This document shows, piece by piece, positions 15,998-24,159 of a stretch of 64,000 bases of DNA. The stretch's first letter is position 1. Each line of letters begins with the position of its first letter. The DNA is taken from assembly GCF_015667585.1 (NCBI RefSeq), contig NZ_JADPEG010000006.1:121925-185924 (forward strand), written 5' to 3'. This DNA comes from Clostridium sp. D33t1_170424_F3 (GTDB lineage: Bacteria > Bacillota > Clostridia > Oscillospirales > Acutalibacteraceae). Made by a program: the position numbers and the translations under genes. The notes beneath the pieces are model-generated. The model did no database searches. It was not told the DNA's origin and saw nothing but the letters and a program-made list of their open reading frames with translations.

Positions 15998-17946
15998 GCA
16001 TAACACTAAACCAAACACTACATGGGTATTCAAGTGGCCACCACTTGTTGGCTTCTTCCATTAGTCTATCTGAGACGTCAAAAAGAAAAATGGATATATT
16101 GAGTGACCTATCTGGTCCAGATATCGCAGAAGGTTTTGAGGATTATTTTTCAGGCTACTTTCTCGAAACTGAGCAGTTGATTGTCCTCGCTAAGACTTGG
16201 TACGCTGGTGAAATGAGTCGACCAGGTTGCGTCTGGACACATTCAATATTATTCAAATTAGATGATATCGATGATTTATCTCAGGGCTTGGATGATTTAC
16301 TCACTTTTTTTGTGCGTCCTAGCTCTAATATAAACTTCGATTCTTATTCACTGCCATTGGCGATGACATCTCTAAGCCAACTTACAAATAAAAAAGATAA
16401 AAAAAGATTGCAATATTTACTTTGGGTGATGTTCGGTCATCAACCTCCCAATATGATCATCTCCAAAAATTCGAACGAATACCTTAATGAGTTGTTATAT
16501 CTTTGGCTAACATGTTATCGTGAACTACCTCCGAGCTATTCTTTTATTACAGGCTCAATGTCTATACGTAGCGACAGTGAAAATACTATTTGTTTGCAGT
16601 TTGTACCCCAAGGACTTAAAAACAGGGTGTATCATTCAGGCATGAACATATCTGTTTTGAAAAGCATAGACGAGGTGCAGAAATTTCCTCCATGGGTTTC
16701 GTTTGCCTGCAACATTATACAAAATGGGAAGTGGTCAGCATTTGTCTCGTTTAGAAATCTTTTCGGGCATGAGTATAGCGACTTCAAGTATCTAACATCA
16801 TTTATAAAGTTCTATTCTGTATTGTGCGGAAAAAACGGTTTTTTGAACCTCTACGAATCTTTAGAATTAATTGAAAAACTCTTTTCTAATCAAAAAATAT
16901 CCGTTGGAAATAAGCTTTTGCAGTTATACTTTGAAGGTGCTTTGACCTCGTGGGGCGAGAAAATATCTTATACAAATACAATAATAGCTACTTTGAAGTT
17001 TGAATGGATATCCGTAAATGAAAACTCACTAAATTCTCTTGTTAGCAACTCCTTTGACTTAGATAAGGATGGGGCAAAGAAAGTAGTCCAGTATCTTGCC
17101 AAGATTGAAAACAGCCAAATACAAGAACGCTATTTATCTCTATATGCAAATCTGTTGAGTGCCAAAATGCTCGAAGAGTTCACTGGCATGGATTACGGCA
17201 TGTGCAGTGTGCTTATAACGCTAAATCCGGCATTAGCTGAATGTGATACTATTTGGACGCAGGCACTAGGCTATCAGAAAGGAATACTTGATTCCCTCAA
17301 AATATGTAAAGAAAGTGCCACATTGAGCAAAAAAATAGCATATAAAATTCTTGATACTAGCTCCTATGATTTTTCCTGTGAAATATTCACGCTCTGGGGA
17401 GAGTCGGCGATTCAAATTTTTTTGGAATATTTGCTCCAATTTAGAACATTACTTCATCGGGACACCGCCCAAATGGTAGCATTCTGTAAAGCACATTCTA
17501 AAACCGCTGCGTGTATGTTTGAAGAGAAATATAGCACTTTGTCAATTCAACAAGTTGTAATCCTACTAGATATTATTGATCCGTACACTGAAAAGGTATC
17601 CGAAAAAATTTTAATTAAATCATTTGAAGAAATAGCTTTAGAGGACTTAAGTATTCAGCAAAAGAATTGCTTAGCTGATTTCTACCTACCACTGATTCTA
17701 AGAAGCAGTACTAAATTTCCGAATGATTTAGTTGCATTTGCTGTTACTAACGTTCATGATCGCTTGGCAAACCTTTTATATCCTGAAGATAGGTGGAGAA
17801 AACTCCAGACTCTATTGCCTGACACAACATGGTTGAACCAGTGGGACAAATGTAAACGAGTTCGAAAAGCCATAAAGAAAAAGGGATATAACATAAAAAA
17901 ACTTGACGCATACAATGACAATGAAATGGATATACATTTGCTCTAA
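15994..17946 (+). CDS. GTPase-associated protein 1 (GAP1)-like
   Basis: A 650-residue cytosolic protein. The first residues read TLHGYSSGHHLLASSISLS, the signature-like start of GAP1 N-terminal domains, followed by a mixed alpha/beta region (SRPGCVWTHSILFKL) and a long helical C-terminal region. GAP1 proteins occur with paired GTPases in NTP-dependent conflict systems. The ATG overlaps the stop of the split GTPase and has TAGGTG upstream. While the serine element is inserted, its transcription must come from inside the element or by read-through from the recombinase promoter. Biochemical function is unknown; it is probably an adaptor or effector module. Confidence 0.75.
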   Translation: MSITLNQTLHGYSSGHHLLASSISLSETSKRKMDILSDLSGPDIAEGFEDYFSGYFLETEQLIVLAKTWYAGEMSRPGCVWTHSILFKLDDIDDLSQGLDDLLTFFVRPSSNINFDSYSLPLAMTSLSQLTNKKDKKRLQYLLWVMFGHQPPNMIISKNSNEYLNELLYLWLTCYRELPPSYSFITGSMSIRSDSENTICLQFVPQGLKNRVYHSGMNISVLKSIDEVQKFPPWVSFACNIIQNGKWSAFVSFRNLFGHEYSDFKYLTSFIKFYSVLCGKNGFLNLYESLELIEKLFSNQKISVGNKLLQLYFEGALTSWGEKISYTNTIIATLKFEWISVNENSLNSLVSNSFDLDKDGAKKVVQYLAKIENSQIQERYLSLYANLLSAKMLEEFTGMDYGMCSVLITLNPALAECDTIWTQALGYQKGILDSLKICKESATLSKKIAYKILDTSSYDFSCEIFTLWGESAIQIFLEYLLQFRTLLHRDTAQMVAFCKAHSKTAACMFEEKYSTLSIQQVVILLDIIDPYTEKVSEKILIKSFEEIALEDLSIQQKNCLADFYLPLILRSSTKFPNDLVAFAVTNVHDRLANLLYPEDRWRKLQTLLPDTTWLNQWDKCKRVRKAIKKKGYNIKKLDAYNDNEMDIHLL

Positions 17947-18095
17947 AGTTCTTTAGCAATAATTAAGTATAATGCTTTAGGCTTGTCAGAAAGACAAAAA
18001 ACACCAACAAATGAACCTTGCTAAACTCCCCGTTATGTTTACGCCATAGGTTATTCAATTTTGATAATAAATTTTGGTGTATACACTTTATAGAT

Positions 18096-18133
18096 CAAGG
18101 CATGGGCCCTCGTTTATAAAAGCCCATGCCTTG
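18096..18133 (+). terminator. Hairpin after the GAP1-like gene
   Basis: A 12-bp perfect stem CAAGGCATGGGC / GCCCATGCCTTG with a 14-nt loop. The T-tract is weak. The rest of 17947-18330 shows no gene. Confidence 0.55.
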
Positions 18134-18327
18134 TTGTGGTAGCATATTTAATTGTAGTAACGTTGCAATTATACCGTACTCCGGCTGATGCATTGCTACA
18201 GAAAACGAAGTGCGGCATAATGATACTCAGAGATACTAACTTGCAGTACCCGTGATACCCATGAGATATGTGAAACTGCAGTACATGAAAAGTACACGGA
18301 TCCTCTGCAAATCAAAAAATCTCCGAA

Positions 18328-18340
18328 ATTGAGTGGGAAT
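18328..18340 (+). other. Extra guaA-end repeat (possible second attR)
   Basis: ATTGAGTGGGAAT repeats 13 bases of the guaA paralogue 3' end (2302-2314). It lies 70 bp inside the outer repeat. This could mark a second, tandem integration. Confidence 0.5.
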
Positions 18341-18397
18341 TTTGCGGATAATGACACCAAAAGCATGGAAAGTAGCTGTGAAAGCAAACACGGAACA

Positions 18398-18409
18398 GAG
18401 TGGGAATAA
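18398..18409 (+). other. Candidate attR of the guaA island
   Basis: GAGTGGGAATAA is identical to the last bases of the guaA paralogue (2305-2316) and is followed 12 bp later by a strong terminator, as a guaA 3' end would be. Confidence 0.65.
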
Positions 18410-18421
18410 GAAACAAAACCC

Positions 18422-18462
18422 CGGGAACTCGCTTAAATAGCGAGTTCCCGAGATTCTTTTTT
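18422..18462 (+). terminator. Terminator, probably the original guaA terminator
   Basis: A perfect 12-bp stem CGGGAACTCGCT / AGCGAGTTCCCG with loop TAAAT is followed by a six-T run. Lying just after attR, it was probably separated from guaA by the island. Confidence 0.8.
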
Positions 18463-18542
18463 GCCTTTTGATAACAGGAGCATTTTGGGCATTTATTGCA
18501 GACTGCCAATGGTTTGCGGGTGTTCATCGACTCCAGCCATAT

Positions 18543-18582
18543 AAAACGGTCTTGCTGAACGAAAAATCAGCAAGACCGTTTT
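18543..18582 (+). terminator. Intrinsic terminator
   Basis: A 16-bp perfect stem AAAACGGTCTTGCTGA and its complement, ending in TTTT. It is symmetric, so it could act in both directions. Confidence 0.75.
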
Positions 18583-18750
18583 GTCATTTATCCAATTCTT
18601 TTAAAAGCAAAGGATTATAAGCTCTTACGAAAGGCCATCGGCAGTAAACAGGCAGACGAGCTTTTGCAGCAGGCAAGAGCCCCGCAGCGCAGTCTAAAAA
18701 GCGTGATAAACGCTTTAGAAATAACAATTATGAAAGATGAGGGATACACC

Positions 18751-19007
18751 ATGAAACAGCATTTTGCAGATGAAAAAACAGGTATCAGCTACACGTTGCA
18801 GGGCGACTATTATCTTCCTGACCTTGTTTTACCCACTCAAATGCCAATGTGCAGGCGGAAACACTCTGGGCGGTAAAGAAACTTGCTGAAAAAGAAGGGG
18901 TAACAGAAGAACTAAAAGCTCATGACCAGATGGAGTGGGTGGGGCGGATGAATAACATTCGGGCACGTGCTGAGGAAATTGTTGCAAACGATATCATTTA
19001 CAATTAA
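18751..19007 (+). pseudogene. tnpV-like transposon protein, internally deleted
   Basis: The start reads MKQHFADEKTGISYTLQG then DYYLPDLVLP, the well-known beginning of Tn4451-type TnpV. About 50 middle codons are missing and the frame shifts at about 18840. The C-terminal part continues in another frame as ETLWAVKKLAEKEG, then WVGRMNNIRARAEEI, ending at the stop at 19005-19007. Upstream, and open in frame with the tnpV start, is the tail of another gene (KLLRKAIGSKQADELLQQ, about 18605-18750). Together they are debris of a Tn4451-like element next to the guaA island. Confidence 0.75.
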
Positions 19008-19044
19008 TCTCGGAGAATCAAATCAATAAAATATAAAACACCTA

Positions 19045-19089
19045 TTGACTTTGGGACATCCTAAGTGCTATACTTAGGATGTCCCAAAG
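19045..19089 (+). promoter_or_regulatory. Promoter with a 17-bp inverted-repeat operator
   Basis: TTGACT, an 18-bp spacer and TATACT. Two perfect 17-bp arms (CTTTGGGACATCCTAAG at 19049-19065, and its complement at 19073-19089) lie on the spacer and across the -10 box. This is a classic repression site for the small protein encoded next. Confidence 0.85.
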
Positions 19090-19101
19090 TGAGGTGATTA
19101 A

Positions 19102-19281
19102 TTGGACAAGAAAAAAATGGGACGGCCAACCGATAATCCGAAGCCTTACAAAATAGGTGTGAAATTAGATCAAGAGGCAAAAGATATACTTGATGCCTAT
19201 TGCGAACAAGAAGCTGTTTCTGTAATGGAAGCGGCAAGGCGTGGGATTAAACGTTTGAAACCAGACCTAAAGAAAAAATGA
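19102..19281 (+). CDS. Small CopG/RHH-like DNA-binding protein
   Basis: A 59-residue protein with a TTG start and GAGGTGATT upstream. An internal ATG five codons later is the alternative. The sequence begins with a basic GRPTDNPK arm, then a beta-like segment (YKIGVKLDQEAKDILDAYC) and two helices (EAVSVMEAARRGIKRLK), as in ribbon-helix-helix regulators carried by clostridial mobile elements. It sits directly behind a promoter covered by a perfect inverted repeat, so autorepression is likely. The downstream DUF6809 genes may belong to the same unit. Confidence 0.7.
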   Translation: MDKKKMGRPTDNPKPYKIGVKLDQEAKDILDAYCEQEAVSVMEAARRGIKRLKPDLKKK

Positions 19282-19421
19282 AAGGAAGCGGCTCTCCCTC
19301 ACAAAAGTTGAAGCCACTTCCAGTACGGCAACTACCTAAAAGATAATTACAGTATAAATATTATACCATGCGCTGTGATTTCTTTCAAGGGTTGCACGAT
19401 TTTTGAAAGGAATTTAAAACT

Positions 19422-19697
19422 ATGGGTAAAAATGAAGAATGGAACGAGTTCTTAAGTAATCTGCTTTCCAATGCTTTAGAAACGTACAAAGAAACGACGG
19501 AATATGAATATATCAAGAAGCAACAGGAAGAGATATACATGATCTTTCGTGATAATCTGAAAGCTGACCAAAAAGAACTTGTCGAAGAATGCATATTCGA
19601 CATTGGCCTTGTTGCTGATCGTGAATCTGAAGTTGTTTATAGGCAAGGTCTGAAGGACTGCGTTTGGCTGCTTAAAAGTTTGGGGGTGCTGTCATGA
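19422..19697 (+). CDS. DUF6809-type small protein
   Basis: A 91-residue acidic, helical protein. Its middle (TTEYEYIKKQQEEIYMIF, ADQKELVEE) and its end (ESEVVYRQGLKDCVWLLKSLG) follow the pattern I know from small proteins of clostridial mobile elements grouped as DUF6809. The ribosome site is weak (GAAAGGAATTT). Its stop overlaps a following ATG. Function is unknown. Confidence 0.65.
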   Translation: MGKNEEWNEFLSNLLSNALETYKETTEYEYIKKQQEEIYMIFRDNLKADQKELVEECIFDIGLVADRESEVVYRQGLKDCVWLLKSLGVLS

Positions 19698-19822
19698 CTA
19701 TTCTTGAGATTTATATTATGGCAATATTAACCCTAATGACAAATGCTTTAACCGTAAGTCCCGATATGGTCAGTTTGCTAAAATCGTTACAGATAATGAG
19801 GGAAAACTTACTGCATTTTTAA
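19694..19822 (+). pseudogene. Frameshifted DUF6809-like fragment
   Basis: The ATG overlaps the previous stop (ATGA). It begins MTILEIYI, then the homologous reading shifts frame and continues YGNINPNDKCFNRKSRYG, then FAKIVTDNEGKLTAFLN, which matches the N-terminal pattern of DUF6809 relatives (YGNI.P....R.SEY......NEEKL..LL). It is a decayed second copy. Confidence 0.55.
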
Positions 19823-19898
19823 ATGCCCTATTTTTGTGCGTTGCTTTGGGTTTTAGATCTTATATCCTGTATGTGTGCCGCTTTGCACACAAAGAAAA

Positions 19899-19928
19899 CA
19901 GCCGTATGCAATCATTTGCATACGGCTG
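19899..19928 (-). terminator. Terminator of the galM/glucokinase operon
   Basis: A 13-bp stem CAGCCGTATGCAA / TTGCATACGGCTG with a four-base loop, followed on the minus strand by TTTTCTTT. Confidence 0.75.
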
Positions 19929-19949
19929 AAATAAATTTATAACCACTTG

Positions 19950-21008
19950 TTACCGCACAGAAAACTTATAAATTGTCGTGTGGCGATATACTTCTGCAGG
20001 AACCAATACGGTACTTGGGAAGTTGGAATGATGCGGGGAGTCCGGATAAAACTGCGTTTCCAGACAAAAGGCGTGGTGCGCCTGCAACGGAATTCTACCA
20101 CTGGCAAATACATTTTCCGGGAAGCCGTTTGCCGTGTAGAGCTGCATGCCCGGCATATCCGTAAAGGTTTCCATAACACGACCACTGACGGGCTCATATG
20201 CCTCCGCGGCCTTCCTGATCCCGCTCTCGGCGGATAAAACAAAGTTGTGATCGTATCCACCGCATTGCAGCAGTAGGGGTTCTTCCGCGTGAATGTCACG
20301 GCCGATCGGCTTTGCCTGCCTGAAATCTGCGGCGGTGTCTGCGACTGGGGAGAAAGCGCCGGTCGGAATGAGTCCGCTTCCGGCAACCGTAATAGAGTCT
20401 GCATGGATCTGCAGCTCATGGGAGAGAATGTCCTGCCCCGGGTCTCCGGACAGATTAAAGAAGCTGTGGTTGGTTAGGTTGACGAGCGTGGCCGCGTCCG
20501 TTTTCGCTTCATAGTCGATCACCAGCGCATTGTCCGTGGAAAGGGTATACTTAATGGTAATATCCAGATTTCCAGGGAATCCTTCTTCTCCGTCAGGACT
20601 ATGATATGTAAAAGAAATTGAGGGGACATCATCGCTGTTGTTGCTGTCTTTTACCTGCCATACTTTTTGATGGAATCCATGGAATCCACCGTGAAGCGTA
20701 TTGCCGTTTTCATTCTGGCTCAGAGAATAGGCGGCGCCGTCGATGCGGACAGTGCCGTCGGCAATCCGGTTTGCGTACCGTCCCACTGCAGCACCCAGAA
20801 AGTCCCCGTCTGCAAGGTACTCTTCCAAAGTGTCGTGACTCAGGACCACATTGGAAAAGATTCCGTTTTTGTCAGGCACATGGATACTGACGACTCTCGC
20901 GCCATATTCCATAATTTGAATAGAAACGTTATTTTTGTTTTTTAATGTGTACAAATGAATTTTTGTTCCGTTTGGCATCTCGCCAAAAATATGTTGTTCA
21001 ATGCTCAT
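19950..21008 (-). CDS. galM: Aldose 1-epimerase (galactose mutarotase)
   Basis: A 352-residue mutarotase that interconverts alpha and beta anomers of galactose or glucose in the cytosol. Family signatures are GRYANRIADG, NTLHGGFHGF (catalytic-site His), VNLTNHSFFNLSG (second catalytic His) and the C-terminal ETQFYPDSPHHSNFPS with the catalytic-region Glu. The start at 21008 follows GAGGGA; an upstream TTG is less likely. It lies 26 bp behind the glucokinase gene on the same strand, so the two form a sugar-entry operon. Confidence 0.92.
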   Translation of the reverse strand: MSIEQHIFGEMPNGTKIHLYTLKNKNNVSIQIMEYGARVVSIHVPDKNGIFSNVVLSHDTLEEYLADGDFLGAAVGRYANRIADGTVRIDGAAYSLSQNENGNTLHGGFHGFHQKVWQVKDSNNSDDVPSISFTYHSPDGEEGFPGNLDITIKYTLSTDNALVIDYEAKTDAATLVNLTNHSFFNLSGDPGQDILSHELQIHADSITVAGSGLIPTGAFSPVADTAADFRQAKPIGRDIHAEEPLLLQCGGYDHNFVLSAESGIRKAAEAYEPVSGRVMETFTDMPGMQLYTANGFPENVFASGRIPLQAHHAFCLETQFYPDSPHHSNFPSTVLVPAEVYRHTTIYKFSVR

Positions 21009-21034
21009 ATTCCATCCCTCTAACAAACAATTTA

Positions 21035-21988
21035 TCAGATACCCAGCAGTGCAGCGCCGATGATGCCTGCGTCGTTGCCGAGCTGTGCCTTACAAATTTT
21101 GGTACGGATTTTCGCACCGCCGTACTGCTCTTTGTCTACGTATTCGCGCAGGGGCGCCAGCAGGGTTTCTCCCTCGTTGCAAATGCCGCCGCCAATGCAG
21201 AGAATGTCAGGCTGCAAGGTGTTGACACAGTTGGCAAGACCGCATCCAAGATAAGCGATGTATTCATCAACAACCTGCTTGCCGATGGAATCTCCAGCAC
21301 GCATGGCGTCAAAGGCGGTCCGTCCGCTGACCTTTTCGATGTCGCCGTCCACCAGCTTCCAGATGGGCTGTTCCTTATCCGGATTTGCCATCATAGCTTC
21401 TTTGGTGCTGATGATTAGACCGGTTGCCGCAGAGTACCGCTCCCAGCAGCCGTTGCGCCCACAGGAGCAGTGCCGGCCATTGAAGACGATGACTGTATGT
21501 CCCATTTCACCGGCACAGTGATTGGTGCCTGCATAGATTTTTCCGTCTATGATAATACCGCTGCCAACGCCGGTACCCAAGGTGATGGCAAGACCGTTTT
21601 TAGCGCCTTTCAAAGCGCCGGCCTTGAACTCTCCATATGCCGCTGCGTTGGCGTCATTTTCGACAATGACGTTCTTTTTCATTCTTTCCTGCAGCATTTG
21701 TTTCAGCTGAAAATTGTTAAAATAAAGGTTGTTGGAGAACTCTACAACGCCGTTATCGCGATCGACTGTACCGGGGGTTCCGATTCCAACCCATGGAATA
21801 TCGTCAATGGAGATATTGGCGTCTTCCAAGGCGGCAAAGGCTGTGACCGCGAGTTGTTCGCACATTTCCTCCGAAGAGCAGGGGACTTTTGTTTTGTTTT
21901 TTCCTCTTCCAATAATCTGATAGTTTTCATCTACAACGCCTACTGCGATATTGGTTCCGCCCAAGTCAATTCCTAAATAATATGCCAT
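21035..21988 (-). CDS. glcK: ROK-family glucokinase
   Basis: A 317-residue sugar kinase. It has the ATP site LGIDLGGTNIAVGVV (5-19), the catalytic segment VENDANAAAYGE, the GTGVGSG loop, the ROK zinc motif CSCGRNGCWE and the C-terminal CIGGGI. The start has AAGGAGGT upstream. It probably phosphorylates glucose to glucose-6-phosphate, with the mutarotase downstream supplying anomers. Other ROK substrates such as ManNAc or allose cannot be excluded, but the sequence looks like the firmicute glucokinase group. Confidence 0.88.
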   Translation of the reverse strand: MAYYLGIDLGGTNIAVGVVDENYQIIGRGKNKTKVPCSSEEMCEQLAVTAFAALEDANISIDDIPWVGIGTPGTVDRDNGVVEFSNNLYFNNFQLKQMLQERMKKNVIVENDANAAAYGEFKAGALKGAKNGLAITLGTGVGSGIIIDGKIYAGTNHCAGEMGHTVIVFNGRHCSCGRNGCWERYSAATGLIISTKEAMMANPDKEQPIWKLVDGDIEKVSGRTAFDAMRAGDSIGKQVVDEYIAYLGCGLANCVNTLQPDILCIGGGICNEGETLLAPLREYVDKEQYGGAKIRTKICKAQLGNDAGIIGAALLGI

Positions 21989-22046
21989 TAAAAAAACCTC
22001 CTTGTGTTTTTACATAGAAATTAAGCAGCAACATTTCTTCATTCAA

Positions 22047-22075
22047 TATATAACTCGTGTTAAATCATATCTCAA
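22047..22075 (-). promoter_or_regulatory. Predicted promoter of glucokinase operon
   Basis: On the minus strand: TTGAGA, a 17-bp spacer and TATATA, about 60 bp before the glucokinase start. Confidence 0.6.
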
Positions 22076-22248
22076 CTTAGTATAACATTTTTTTATATAA
22101 AATGTAAATAAGGAACGCGCTTTTTTTCTGTGGTTTTCGTGAATAACGCTTTAAAAAAGAAGTAACAATGAGAAAGAAGGGGCAAAATCTGTTCCTGTAA
22201 GGATTTTTATGCTATAATAATAAAAATATGTGGATGGGAGATCATGCC

Positions 22249-22953
22249 GTGAGCTATGAAAACTTGCCGGAAGAAATGCGGAACATATATACAAAAGTCT
22301 ATTGGGAAGGCTTGCAAAAGAGAAAAATCTCACTGGTGGCAAAACGCGCCTTTGATATTTTTGTATCTGTAGTTTTATTGGCAATACTGTCTCCTTTCCT
22401 GTTGATATTGGCTGCCGCCATCAAATTGGATTCCAAAGGGCCCGTTTTTTATCGCCAGGTTAGAGTGGGAAAATATAATCAGGATTTTCGGATCTACAAA
22501 TTTCGCACTATGGTTCAAAATGCCGATCAAATTGGCCCTTCTATTACTGTTGGGCATGATCCGCGTGTTACTAGGGTAGGACATTTGATCCGTAAGTTCC
22601 GGTTGGATGAGGTATCCCAATTGTTAAACGTATTAAACGGTTCAATGAGTATGGTCGGTCCCCGGCCGGAAATTCGGAAGTATGTGGATATTTATACGCC
22701 GGAGCAAATGGCCACCCTGTTGATTCGCCCGGGTATAACAGCTCCTGCCAGCATCGCTTTCAAGGACGAGGACGCATTGCTCAGTTCCTGTGAAAACACC
22801 GATGAAGTTTATATAGAGAAAATACTGCCTCCCAAAATGACTTTAAATCTGGAATATATGAAAAAATTTTCATTTTGGAAGGACATCTGTATTTTATTCC
22901 AGACAGTAATTGCCGTATTTATATCAAAAGGAGACAGCAAACATGCTCAATGA
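22249..22953 (+). CDS. Membrane sugar-1-phosphate transferase (phosphoglycosyl transferase)
   Basis: A 234-residue protein if started at the GTG at 22249, which has GGGAG eight bases upstream. The in-frame ATG at 22228 lies only 10 bases from a TATAAT box (22213-22218) and lacks a ribosome site. It has one re-entrant membrane helix (RAFDIFVSVVLLAILSPFLL), then the monotopic PGT core: GPVFYRQVRVGK, FRIYKFRTM, RKFRLDEVSQLLNVLNGSMS and MVGPRPE. These enzymes load the first sugar phosphate onto undecaprenyl phosphate for capsule, O-unit or glycoprotein glycans. No other glycan genes lie beside it. It overlaps the next gene by 11 bases. Confidence 0.85.
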   Translation: MSYENLPEEMRNIYTKVYWEGLQKRKISLVAKRAFDIFVSVVLLAILSPFLLILAAAIKLDSKGPVFYRQVRVGKYNQDFRIYKFRTMVQNADQIGPSITVGHDPRVTRVGHLIRKFRLDEVSQLLNVLNGSMSMVGPRPEIRKYVDIYTPEQMATLLIRPGITAPASIAFKDEDALLSSCENTDEVYIEKILPPKMTLNLEYMKKFSFWKDICILFQTVIAVFISKGDSKHAQ

Positions 22954-23671
22954 ATTTTCCCGGTCCCAGCTGCTGCTTGGGAAGCGGAGTATCCAGCGGT
23001 TAAAGGAATGCAGTATTGCAATTTTTGGGATCGGCGGCGTGGGCGGCTATACGGTTGAGGCTTTGGTGCGCACTGGGGTTGGGCGTCTGCTGTTGATTGA
23101 TAATGACACGGTCAGCTTAACCAACATCAACCGGCAGATTATCGCGGATCACCAGACCATCGGCAGGAAAAAGGTGGATGTTATGAAAGAGCGGGCCCGC
23201 GCGATCAATCCAGAGGTTCAAATTGAATGTTACTCCATCTTTTTTCTGCCGGAAACGCCGTCAGATTTTTTAGATGGCTGCGATTACATCATAGACGCTG
23301 TGGATACCATTTCCGCAAAACTGGCGCTGGCAGAAATTGCCCGGCAAAAGCAAATTCCCATTATCAGCAGCATGGGAGCAGGGAACAAACTGGATCCTAC
23401 ACAATTTGAAATTGCTGATATTTACGATACGTCGATGTGCCCGCTTTGCCGGGTGATGCGCAGGGAGCTGAAGAAAAGAAACATACCGGCATTAAAGGTT
23501 GTATATTCCAAAGAGCAGCCTGCTCCAAGAGAAGAAGCTGAAGAAATAGAAGCAGACTCATCCAAACGTCAGACGCCCGGCAGTGTGGCGTTTGTCCCGT
23601 CTGTTGCCGGACTGATCCTGGCTTCGGCGGTCGTAATGGATTTGACAGAGGGAATGCGGCCTGCTACATAA
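22943..23671 (+). CDS. tcdA: tRNA threonylcarbamoyladenosine dehydratase
   Basis: A 242-residue E1/ThiF-like enzyme that cyclises t6A37 of tRNA to ct6A using ATP. It has the nucleotide-binding GIGGVGGYTVEALVRTG, LLIDNDTVSLTNINRQ, DYIIDAVDTISAK and SSMGAGNKLDPTQFEIADI, and conserved cysteines in MCPLCRVMRRELKK. The start at 22943 is set by AAAGGAGA. It overlaps the end of the sugar transferase gene. An acidic insertion (about residues 196-210) is slightly unusual but lies in a variable loop. Confidence 0.9.
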   Translation: MLNEFSRSQLLLGKRSIQRLKECSIAIFGIGGVGGYTVEALVRTGVGRLLLIDNDTVSLTNINRQIIADHQTIGRKKVDVMKERARAINPEVQIECYSIFFLPETPSDFLDGCDYIIDAVDTISAKLALAEIARQKQIPIISSMGAGNKLDPTQFEIADIYDTSMCPLCRVMRRELKKRNIPALKVVYSKEQPAPREEAEEIEADSSKRQTPGSVAFVPSVAGLILASAVVMDLTEGMRPAT

Positions 23672-23718
23672 AGTCATATTCGTGCCGAATGAGGGAATAC
23701 TGCCATAGGGGTGATTTT

Positions 23719-23913
23719 ATGGTAGAAGGAAAAAACGGACTATTGGCAAACAAGCAGTCCAAGAAGAAATCCGGCGCAGAACAGAAGGCCGAAAAAGTAG
23801 CATCCATGATGAAACAAACGGGGAAAGGCAGCATCCTTTCGGACGTCGGCGGCAGCTATACCGGCACGCCCCAGGACGACCTGTATCCCGTCCAGGATGC
23901 AGACGACCTGTAA
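23719..23913 (+). CDS. Small conserved hydrophilic protein
   Basis: A 64-residue protein, start set by AGGGGTG. It has a Lys-rich front (NKQSKKKSGAEQKAEK) and an acidic tail (YTGTPQDDLYPVQDADDL). There is no signal or membrane segment. It reminds me of small proteins found beside housekeeping genes in Oscillospiraceae, but I do not know a function. It is followed by a strong terminator, which supports a real gene. Confidence 0.6.
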   Translation: MVEGKNGLLANKQSKKKSGAEQKAEKVASMMKQTGKGSILSDVGGSYTGTPQDDLYPVQDADDL

Positions 23914-23939
23914 CCAGATGATTTTTTGATATTTCAAAC

Positions 23940-23978
23940 AAAAGGCCTTGCAGAGCATGATACTCTGCAAGGCCTTTT
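23940..23978. terminator. Bidirectional terminator
   Basis: A perfect 16-bp stem AAAAGGCCTTGCAGAG and its complement with a 7-nt loop. A and T runs on both sides let it serve the small gene (+) and tRNA-Leu (-). Confidence 0.85.
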
Positions 23979-24064
23979 GGTGCCGCTGACCGGGATCGAA
24001 CCGGTACAGTGTTTCCACCGAGGGATTTTAAGTCCCTTGCGTCTGCCAATTCCGCCACAGCGGC
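23978..24064 (-). tRNA. tRNA-Leu (UAA anticodon)
   Basis: An 87-nt class II tRNA with a long variable arm. The acceptor arms GCCGCTG / CAGCGGC pair, and the anticodon loop CTTAAAA gives UAA. The T-loop GGTTCGATCC is standard and the CCA end is encoded. Confidence 0.95.
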
Positions 24065-24159
24065 GAATGAACGAAAAATATTATACCATAGCAATACGAT
24101 AAAATCAACGTTTTGTCACCGCTAATTTGAGAGGAATTGGAATTTCTTTGCTTCTGTTT

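Larger units (their letters stand above)
2305..18409. mobile_element. Genomic island integrated at the 3' end of guaA
   Basis: About 16.1 kb lie between two copies of GAGTGGGAATAA. The left part carries two tyrosine integrases, one of them frameshifted, and an excisionase. The middle carries a GTPase-type conflict operon interrupted by a nested serine-recombinase element. To the right of the distal copy lies a strong terminator, in the position expected for the original guaA terminator. The island genes are AT-richer than the flanking chromosome. Boundaries are inferred from the repeat only. Confidence 0.7.
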
